Shown here: piece after piece, positions 1-5,293 of the stretch | Position numbering within the stretch: the stretch's first letter is position 1 | Layout: each line of letters starts with the position of its first letter | NCBI GenBank assembly: GCA_022511055.1 | Contig: JAFLSH010000036.1 | Location: 1 to 10,655, forward strand | Length of the DNA: 10,655 nt | DNA from: Prevotella sp. | Lineage (GTDB): Bacteria; Bacteroidota; Bacteroidia; Bacteroidales; Bacteroidaceae | Reading direction: 5' to 3' | Made by a program: the position numbers and the translations under genes | The notes under the pieces: model-generated | The model's input: the letters and a program-made list of their open reading frames with translations, nothing else | What the model was told of the DNA's origin: nothing | Database searches by the model: none

Positions 1-629
1 TGACGAAGATGTACCGCCTGACGGGCGAACAGAAATATCTGGACAAGCTCTATGAGAACCTGCTCTACTGCGACAGCATCATGCTCGACCGTGAGAGCGG
101 CCTCTACTTCCGCGACGGCAAGTATGTCTACCCGAAGCACAAGTCGGCCAATGGCAAAAAGGACTTCTGGGCGCGCGGTGACGGCTGGGTGCTGGCAGGG
201 CTGGCCAAGGTGCTGCAAGACATGCCTGAGAGCTATGTGCGCCAGCCTTTCTTCGTCGAGAAGTACACCACGTTGGCGCGCGCCGTGGCCAAGGCACAGC
301 GGCCGCAGGGCTACTGGACACGCTCCATGCTCGACCCCGCCCACGCGCCTGGGCCGGAGACCTCGGGTACGGCCTTCTTCTGCTACGGTCTGCTGTGGGG
401 TGTCAACAACGGCTACCTGTCTAAGCGGGAGTTCGCGCCGGTCATCGACCGGGCGTGGCGCTACCTGACGGAGACGGCCATGCAGGCCGACGGTCGCGTG
501 GGCTATGTGCAGCCCATCGGCGAGCGGGCCATTCCCGGCCAGACGGTCGATGCCAACAGTCAGGCCAACTTCGGTGTCGGGGCGTTCTTGTTGGCGGCCT
601 GCGAATACCGCCGCTATCTGGAGCGGTAA
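1..629 (+). CDS. GH105/GH88-family unsaturated glycuronyl hydrolase, C-terminal part (5' end outside window)
   Basis: The reading frame is open from base 3 (bases 1-2 belong to a split codon) to TAA at 627-629, so the gene begins before the window; the first ATG at 9 is probably internal. About 208 residues of an all-helical (alpha/alpha)6-barrel enzyme are present. Counting from that ATG, the family signature FWARGDGWVLAGLAKVL lies at residues 53-69, followed by GYWTRSMLDP (101-110), the glycine-rich ETSGTAFFCYGLLWG (117-131) and the terminal DANSQANFGVGAFLLAA (181-197). YteR/RhiN-type members remove the unsaturated uronic acid that polysaccharide lyases leave on rhamnogalacturonan or glucuronate-containing oligosaccharides. 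The catalytic aspartate of this family lies in the missing N-terminal half, so activity and the choice between GH105 and GH88 cannot be checked here. It converges on pnp and shares its terminator. Signal peptide and operon partners lie upstream, out of view. Confidence 0.85.
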   Translation, partial: TKMYRLTGEQKYLDKLYENLLYCDSIMLDRESGLYFRDGKYVYPKHKSANGKKDFWARGDGWVLAGLAKVLQDMPESYVRQPFFVEKYTTLARAVAKAQRPQGYWTRSMLDPAHAPGPETSGTAFFCYGLLWGVNNGYLSKREFAPVIDRAWRYLTETAMQADGRVGYVQPIGERAIPGQTVDANSQANFGVGAFLLAACEYRRYLER

Positions 630-642
630 GGCTGCGGCTGCC

Positions 643-666
643 GTCGGCACGGCTTGCCGTGCCGGC
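643..666. repeat. GC-rich hairpin just after the GH105-type gene
   Basis: Bases 646-652 (GGCACGG) pair perfectly with 657-663 (CCGTGCC) around a CTTG loop. The stem extends to 643/666 with one G-U wobble. It starts 14 bases after the stop codon. No T-run follows it on the + strand, so it is not a canonical terminator by itself. It could protect the 3' end of the mRNA, or be a remnant of a dispersed repeat. The surrounding bases are dense in GCCG/CGGC. Confidence 0.5.
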
Positions 667-678
667 ACATAAAGAAAA

Positions 679-714
679 AAAGGGGCTTTCACCACTGACG
701 GTGAAAGCCCTTTT
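679..714. terminator. Bidirectional intrinsic terminator between GH105-type gene and pnp
   Basis: Bases 683-693 (GGGCTTTCACC) form a perfect 11-bp stem with 700-710 (GGTGAAAGCCC) around a six-base loop. Four more weak pairs (A-T and G-U) extend it to 679/714. On the + strand the stem is followed by TTTTCTGTT. On the - strand it is followed by a seven-T run and then CTTT, which is the better termination signal. It sits between two convergent genes, about 50 bases past one stop codon and 30 bases past the other, so it should end both transcripts. Confidence 0.88.
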
Positions 715-740
715 CTGTTATCTGGATGTTTCTTGTTTTT

Positions 741-3119
741 TTAGAAATCCATGTGGTCGAGTGCGTCGCTGAAGTCTTTCGGCTCGTGGTTGTCAGCGGG
801 GTCGCGATACTCGTCAGCCGGCTTCTGCGCCGGAGCCTCCTGCTGATGGTCGCCGCCACGGTGGTCGTTGCGGTCGCCACGCTCAGGACGGCGCTCACGA
901 CGGTCGCCACGCTCCGGGCGTTCACGGCGCTCGCCGCGCTGGGGGCGGTCGCCACGCTCGCGGCGGGCAGGGCGCTCAACGTAGTCGGCAGGCTTCTCAA
1001 TCAGCACACGGTGCGACAGCTTGTACTTGCCGGTCTTCGGGTCAATCTCGAGGAGCTTCACCTGGATGTGGTCGCCCTCCTTGATGCCAGCCTCCTCGAC
1101 CGTCTCCAGCCGCTTCCAGTCAATCTCAGAGATGTGGAGCAGGCCGTCCTTGCCCGGCATAATCTCGACGAAGCAGCCGTAGGGCATGATGGAGCGTACC
1201 ACGCCGTCGTACACCTCGCCCACCTCGGGGATGGCCACGATGGCGCGAATCTTGGCAATGGCAGCATCGATAGACTCCTTGTTGGGGCCGCTGACCTGCA
1301 CCTTGCCCACACCGTCGACCTCGTCGATGACAATGGTCGAGCCGGTGTCTTCCTGCATCTGCTGGATAATCTTTCCGCCCGGGCCAATGACGGCACCGAT
1401 GAACTCCTTCGGAATCTCGAAGGCTTCGATGCGTGGCACCTGTGGCTTCAGCTCAGCGCGTGGCTCGGCTATGGTGTCGGTGATGCAGTTCAGAATGTGT
1501 TCGCGACCGGCCTTGGCCTGCATGAGTGCTTTCTCGAGGATGTCGAATGACAGGCCGTCGCACTTGATGTCCATCTGTGTGGCAGTCAGACCGTCGCGTG
1601 TGCCGGTGGTCTTGAAGTCCATGTCGCCCAGGTGGTCTTCGTCGCCGAGGATGTCGGAAAGCACGGCGTACTTGTCCTCGCCCGGATTCTTAATCAGACC
1701 CATGGCGATGCCAGAGACGGGCTTCTTCATCGGAACGCCCGCATCCATCAGTGCCAGCGTGCCGGCGCAGACGGTGGCCATAGAGCTGGAGCCGTTGGAC
1801 TCGAGAATCTGTGAGACTACGCGTACGGTATAGGGGAAGTCTTCGGGAATCTGACCCTTCAGACCGCGCCATGCCAGGTGGCCGTGACCAATCTCGCGGC
1901 GGCCTACGCCGCGCTGTGCCTTGGCCTCGCCCGTGCAGAACGGGGGGAAGTTATAGTGCAGCAGGAAGCGCATGTAGCTCTTGTCCAGCACATCGTCGAC
2001 CAGCTTCTCGTCGAGCTTCGTGCCCATAGTGACGGTAGTCAGCGACTGTGTCTCGCCACGGGTGAAGATAGAGCTTCCGTGAGGCATGGGCAGCGGCGAC
2101 ACTTCGCACCAGATGGGGCGAATCTCGTCGGTCTTGCGGCCATCGAGGCGGATGCCCTCGTCGAGAATGCAGCGGCGCATGGCATCGCGCTCCACATCGT
2201 GGTAGTAGCGGTCCATCAGGCCGTACTTCTCGTCAAGCTCGTCTTCGGTCATGTCGGCATGCTCGGCGGCATACTTCTCCTTGAAGTCAGTCAGAATCTG
2301 TGCGAAGGCATCAGCACGCTGATGCTTCTCCAGCGCCTGCTTCGTCACGTCGTAGGCGGGCTGGTAAAGCTCCTTGTTCATGCGCTCGCGCAGCGGCTCG
2401 TCGTTCACTTCGTGGTCGTACTCGCGCTTCACGTCTTTGCCCAGCTCCTTTGAGAGTTCGGCCTGCAGCTCGCACATGGGCTTGATAGCCTCCATGGCAG
2501 CCTTCAGAGCGCCGAGCAGGTCTTGCTCAGACACTTCCTTCATCTCGCCCTCGACCATCATGATGTTCTCGGCCGATGCACCGACCATGATGTCCATGTC
2601 GGCCTCCTTCATCTGCTCGAAGGTGGGGTTGATGACGTACTCGCCGTTCACACGGGCAACGCGGACTTCCGAGATGGGGCACTCGAAAGGTATATCCGAG
2701 CAGGCCAGGGCCGTCGAGGCAGCGAATCCGGCCAGTGCATCGGGCTGGTCAACGCCATCGGCGCTGAGCAGCATCACATTTACGAATACTTCTGCGTGAT
2801 AGTTACTTGGGAAAAGCGGACGAAGCACACGGTCCACCAGGCGTGATGTCAGGATTTCATTGTCGCCGGCTTTGCCTTCGCGCTTGGTAAAACCACCGGG
2901 GAAACGACCGGCGGCGGCATACTGTTCACGATAGTCTACCTGCAGAGGCATGAAATCTGTTCCGGGAACTGCATCTTTTGCGGCACAAACAGTGGCGAGC
3001 AGCACGGTGTTGTTCATGCGGAGCATGACCGAGCCGTCAGCCTGTTTTGCCACTTTCCCGGTTTCAATGGTGATGGTCCTGCCATCAGCCAATTGAAGGG
3101 TTTTTGTAATTACGTTCAT
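741..3119 (-). CDS. pnp: Polyribonucleotide nucleotidyltransferase (PNPase)
   Basis: Cytoplasmic phosphorolytic 3'-to-5' exoribonuclease of mRNA decay; it releases nucleoside diphosphates and can also add 3' tails. The 792-residue protein has the full family order. First RNase PH-like domain, about 1-145, with GRFPGGFTKREGK at 71-83. Helical linker region, about 240-310. Second RNase PH domain, about 318-555, with FTRGETQSL (352-360) and GRREIGHGHLAWRGL (406-420). The catalytic aspartates fall in GDEDHLGDMDFK (492-503). KH domain follows with the GPGGK loop at 579-583, then an S1 domain at about 633-705. Residues 711-758 form an Arg/Glu/Gly/Asp-rich tail with ERGDR repeats, ending in an acidic segment; this makes it longer than the roughly 711 residues of E. 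coli PNPase. The ATG at 3119 gives the normal family N-terminus. It has its own promoter-like site and a shared terminator, so it is probably monocistronic. No gene commonly linked to pnp, such as rpsO, is visible nearby. Confidence 0.98.
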   Translation of the reverse strand: MNVITKTLQLADGRTITIETGKVAKQADGSVMLRMNNTVLLATVCAAKDAVPGTDFMPLQVDYREQYAAAGRFPGGFTKREGKAGDNEILTSRLVDRVLRPLFPSNYHAEVFVNVMLLSADGVDQPDALAGFAASTALACSDIPFECPISEVRVARVNGEYVINPTFEQMKEADMDIMVGASAENIMMVEGEMKEVSEQDLLGALKAAMEAIKPMCELQAELSKELGKDVKREYDHEVNDEPLRERMNKELYQPAYDVTKQALEKHQRADAFAQILTDFKEKYAAEHADMTEDELDEKYGLMDRYYHDVERDAMRRCILDEGIRLDGRKTDEIRPIWCEVSPLPMPHGSSIFTRGETQSLTTVTMGTKLDEKLVDDVLDKSYMRFLLHYNFPPFCTGEAKAQRGVGRREIGHGHLAWRGLKGQIPEDFPYTVRVVSQILESNGSSSMATVCAGTLALMDAGVPMKKPVSGIAMGLIKNPGEDKYAVLSDILGDEDHLGDMDFKTTGTRDGLTATQMDIKCDGLSFDILEKALMQAKAGREHILNCITDTIAEPRAELKPQVPRIEAFEIPKEFIGAVIGPGGKIIQQMQEDTGSTIVIDEVDGVGKVQVSGPNKESIDAAIAKIRAIVAIPEVGEVYDGVVRSIMPYGCFVEIMPGKDGLLHISEIDWKRLETVEEAGIKEGDHIQVKLLEIDPKTGKYKLSHRVLIEKPADYVERPARRERGDRPQRGERRERPERGDRRERRPERGDRNDHRGGDHQQEAPAQKPADEYRDPADNHEPKDFSDALDHMDF
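871..959 (-). repeat. Degenerate 15-base-unit repeats encoding the PNPase ERGDR tail
   Basis: Within the 3' end of pnp the 14-mer CGGTCGCCACGCTC (+ strand) occurs exactly at 871-884, 901-914 and 946-959. The starts are 30 and 45 bases apart, both multiples of 15. Each copy encodes ERGDR on the - strand, and degenerate copies (GERRERP, RERGDRPQ) fill the gaps. The array therefore grows or shrinks in five-codon steps and keeps the frame. The product is a strongly charged, probably disordered segment after the S1 domain, suggestive of an RNA- or protein-binding tail. Confidence 0.8.
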
Positions 3120-3151
3120 CTTGTTTTAAAACATCTAAAAATAAAAAATAA

Positions 3152-3165
3152 TGCGCACCTGCGCA
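3152..3165 (-). promoter_or_regulatory. Small hairpin in the pnp 5' leader
   Basis: On the - strand TGCGC (3165-3161) can pair with GCGCA (3156-3152) around an AGGT loop. It is placed soon after the expected pnp transcription start (about 3170) and followed by a T-rich stretch (ATTATTTTTTATTTTT). It could be a leader structure for autocontrol, as known by a different hairpin for E. coli pnp, or a weak attenuator. A five-pair stem is short, so this is tentative. Confidence 0.3.
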
Positions 3166-3176
3166 AAAAAACTTCG

Positions 3177-3210
3177 CAAAGGTACACATTATTATATGAA
3201 TAAACGAAAA
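3177..3210 (-). promoter_or_regulatory. pnp promoter, Bacteroidota type
   Basis: Read on the - strand, 3184-3177 is TACCTTTG, a full match to the Bacteroidota -7 consensus TAnnTTTG. A TTTTCG element (3210-3205) resembling the -33 TTTG lies 20 bases upstream, which is the usual spacing. Transcription would start near 3170, leaving a leader of about 50 AT-rich bases before the ATG at 3119. No Shine-Dalgarno sequence is seen, as is normal for the phylum. Confidence 0.7.
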
Positions 3211-3230
3211 AAAGCCGATATTTTTCGTTT
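3202..3230 (-). terminator. AT-rich inverted repeat after GH67, possible terminator
   Basis: Bases 3202-3211 (AAACGAAAAA) and 3221-3230 (TTTTTCGTTT) form a perfect 10-bp inverted repeat with a nine-base spacer. It begins ten bases after the GH67 stop codon, so on the - strand it could end that transcript: the right arm contributes a T-run. The stem has only two G-C pairs and would be a weak terminator. It physically overlaps the -33-like element of the pnp promoter, so it could instead be an operator or simple AT-rich promoter DNA. Confidence 0.4.
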
Positions 3231-3239
3231 TATTATGAA

Positions 3240-5093
3240 TTATTCTGCAAAAGTGGCAAAATAAGCGGTGCAAACATCGCGCCATTCGCAGGCATTTCCT
3301 AACTGTATGTGCAGGCGGTCGTCGACCTCTTGCCACCGCTGTTCGTCAATGGCCGGTTTGGCGGCGCGCCAGATGCGGATGAAGTCCTCCACCTCGCTGA
3401 CACCGCGCTGGTAGCGGTATTGCAGCTCTTCCAGGAGTGTGCGCCCGCTGTTCATGCGCCGGGTCCAGGGCACGTGGTGAAACCACAACAGGAAGCGCTC
3501 CGGGCAGGTGTTGATGTCATCGAAGAGCGAGCAGTAGGGCTCGCGGTACTGCGAGGTGGCATCGGTGCCGGCGTGTGAACGGTCGAAGCCAAGCCCCTGC
3601 TTGTCGGCCTTGTGGTAGTAGACGGGGCACCATTCTATGGGGTAGTTGGCCTTGAAGCCGTCAGGCTCGGGGCCGTAGTGGTGGTCGAACTTGAAGATGT
3701 GGTGCAGCCCCAGCGGCATCATGTAGTCGACACACGCCTCGCGGCTTCGCAGCATCATGCTTCTCAGCGACTGGAAGGGCTGCTTGTCGGCGGCGCTGAG
3801 CGAGAAGGTCTGCGCCAGCCATTCCCCGGCAATGTCTTCTGACTTGAGCGACGGGTTCCACGCCAGTCGGCCGAAGGCGTACCAGTTGGCCTGTGCGAAG
3901 TGGTGGCCGCACCAGTTCTTGTCAGTGCCGATATTGGCCACGCCGGCCACGCCCTTCAGGCGGCTGGGGGCGACGTAGGCGAAGAACTCGCGCCACATGG
4001 GTGCCAGATAGACCAGGTGGAAGCTGTGCCCCAGGTATTCCTGGGTGATTTGCAGCTCGGCCAGCTGGGGTGTCTGCTGCATCTGGTCGAAGATGGGGGC
4101 GTAAGGCTCGCGCGGCTGGAAGTCGAGCGGCCCGTTCTTGGACTGTAGGATGACATTCGGGCGGAACTTTCCGTCATCGGCCTTGAACTCAGAGACGGCC
4201 TGCTTCACGCGGTCTTCGCCCTTGTGCTTGGAGCCGTAGACAAATGAGCGCCAGATGATAGTGCCGCCGTAGGGTGCGACGGCATCGGCCAGCATGTTGG
4301 CACCGTCACTGTGGGAACGGTCATAGTCGCCCGGGCCGGGCTGCCCTTCGGAGTTGGCCTTCACCAAGAAGCCGCCGAAGTCGGGAATGCTCTTGTAAAC
4401 CTCCTTCGCCTTAGCTTTCCACCATGCTTTCACCTTTGCGTTCAGCGGGTCGGCCGTCTTCAGCTTGCCCAGTACCATGGGCGAGGCGAAGTTGACCGAC
4501 AGGTAGACCTTGATGCCGTAGGGGCGCAGCACATCGGCCACGGTCTTCACCTGGGCGATGTAGGCCGGAGTCAGTATGTTGGGCGATGCGTTCACGTTGT
4601 TGAGAACGGTGCCGTTGATGCCTATCGAGGCGTTGGCGCGGGCGTATGCCTTGATGCGCTCGATGTCGGGCGTGGGCTGCTCGGGATTCCAGAAGATGCT
4701 CCGCCCGGCATAGCCGCGCTCGATAGTACCATCCAGATTGTCCCAGTGATTCAGTATGCGCAGCTTGAAGTAGGGGGCTGAGCCGGTCCGCTCGCCCCTG
4801 AGCAGGGCGTACGCACCGTAGAGCAGGCCGCGCTCGGTCTTGGCTTTCAGTGTCTTGCCGTTACCCTCGATGACGTAGGCTTCATCATCGGTCAGGTTGG
4901 GGTCTATGACCAGGTTTACCGCCTCGCCTTCGTAGTATTTGCGCAGCTCTTCAGCCGCCAAAGTTCCCTCTGCGCCCGTTACCGTGGCTTTGTTCACGGG
5001 CTGGTTTCTCAGCCACAGCTGGCTGCCGTCTTCTGCCTGCGCACCGAGGCATACCGCCAGTGTCAGCAGGGTAAATAACCATTTCTTTGTCAT
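3240..5093 (-). CDS. GH67 alpha-glucuronidase, secreted
   Basis: Retaining the ATG at 5093 gives 617 residues with a clear signal peptide (MTKKWLFTLLTLAVCLGAQA, then EDGSQ). A longer reading from 5192 adds 33 residues before that peptide and would run through the promoter, so it is rejected. GH67 enzymes are inverting hydrolases that release (4-O-methyl-)glucuronic acid from the non-reducing end of glucuronoxylo-oligosaccharides. An N-terminal sandwich domain (about 21-125) precedes the TIM barrel. Likely catalytic residues: acid Glu249 in FLVKANSEGQPGP, and the base pair Asp324 in GPLDFQPREP plus Glu352 in QITQEYLG; the 28-residue spacing of that pair equals the D365/E393 spacing known for the Cellvibrio enzyme. 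The helical C-terminal region (about 450-617) is present. Length is slightly under the usual 680-730. Sister names are aguA/agu67A. It is divergent from the GH2 operon and probably acts in the periplasm on imported oligosaccharides. Confidence 0.95.
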   Translation of the reverse strand: MTKKWLFTLLTLAVCLGAQAEDGSQLWLRNQPVNKATVTGAEGTLAAEELRKYYEGEAVNLVIDPNLTDDEAYVIEGNGKTLKAKTERGLLYGAYALLRGERTGSAPYFKLRILNHWDNLDGTIERGYAGRSIFWNPEQPTPDIERIKAYARANASIGINGTVLNNVNASPNILTPAYIAQVKTVADVLRPYGIKVYLSVNFASPMVLGKLKTADPLNAKVKAWWKAKAKEVYKSIPDFGGFLVKANSEGQPGPGDYDRSHSDGANMLADAVAPYGGTIIWRSFVYGSKHKGEDRVKQAVSEFKADDGKFRPNVILQSKNGPLDFQPREPYAPIFDQMQQTPQLAELQITQEYLGHSFHLVYLAPMWREFFAYVAPSRLKGVAGVANIGTDKNWCGHHFAQANWYAFGRLAWNPSLKSEDIAGEWLAQTFSLSAADKQPFQSLRSMMLRSREACVDYMMPLGLHHIFKFDHHYGPEPDGFKANYPIEWCPVYYHKADKQGLGFDRSHAGTDATSQYREPYCSLFDDINTCPERFLLWFHHVPWTRRMNSGRTLLEELQYRYQRGVSEVEDFIRIWRAAKPAIDEQRWQEVDDRLHIQLGNACEWRDVCTAYFATFAE

Positions 5094-5125
5094 AATTGGA
5101 TGTGCGATTATGTTATTTGTGAGTG

Positions 5126-5133
5126 CAAAGATA
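5126..5133 (-). promoter_or_regulatory. GH67 promoter -7 element
   Basis: Read on the - strand, 5133-5126 is TATCTTTG, an exact TAnnTTTG match followed by C. The start codon is 33 bases downstream, giving a leader of about 25 bases. The nearest TTTG (5149-5146) is only 12 bases upstream, too close for the usual -33 spacing of about 19-23. The upstream half is therefore unclear, which may mean an activator is needed. Confidence 0.6.
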
Positions 5134-5244
5134 CGGATTATTTCCCAAAACAGACTTTCTTTCCATCTGTTTTTTATCGCAAATCGTATCATTCCATTGC
5201 ACCCGCCATACCTAAAATCACGTTAAAAAGGGCAGACTATGAGG

Positions 5245-5258
5245 TTTTTCCCGAAAAA
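5245..5258. promoter_or_regulatory. Palindrome TTTTTCCCGAAAAA upstream of GH2
   Basis: TTTTTC (5245-5250) and GAAAAA (5253-5258) are exact inverted copies separated by two C bases. The loop would be too small for an RNA hairpin, and the site lies upstream of the expected transcript start. It ends five bases before the -7 element of the GH2 promoter. That place suits a dimeric DNA-binding protein, but it could equally be chance AT-rich promoter sequence. Confidence 0.3.
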
Positions 5259-5263
5259 ATCAG

Positions 5264-5271
5264 TATCTTTG
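5264..5271 (+). promoter_or_regulatory. GH2-GH30-MG2 operon promoter -7 element
   Basis: TATCTTTG at 5264-5271 is an exact TAnnTTTG match, 22 bases before the GH2 ATG, implying a very short leader of about 15 bases. No clear TTTG is found 19-23 bases upstream. The nine-base core TATCTTTGC is identical to the divergent GH67 element, hinting at shared sigma factor use. No Shine-Dalgarno sequence precedes the ATG. Confidence 0.65.
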
Positions 5272-5293
5272 CCTCAAATTTTACTACTGAACT

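Noticed and set aside
726..1550. 274-codon open frame on the + strand opposite pnp
   Set aside because: Mirror register of the pnp coding frame; its low-complexity Ala/Val/Leu-rich part is the reverse of the Arg/Glu tail repeats. It also starts inside the pnp terminal region with no promoter seen.
5094..5192. Extended N-terminus of GH67 (33 extra residues from an ATG at 5192)
   Set aside because: The extension would put residues before a clear signal peptide and would cover the TATCTTTG promoter element.
5245..5258. TTTTTCCCGAAAAA as an RNA hairpin or terminator
   Set aside because: The two-base loop is too small, and the site is upstream of the expected transcript start; kept only as a possible DNA operator.
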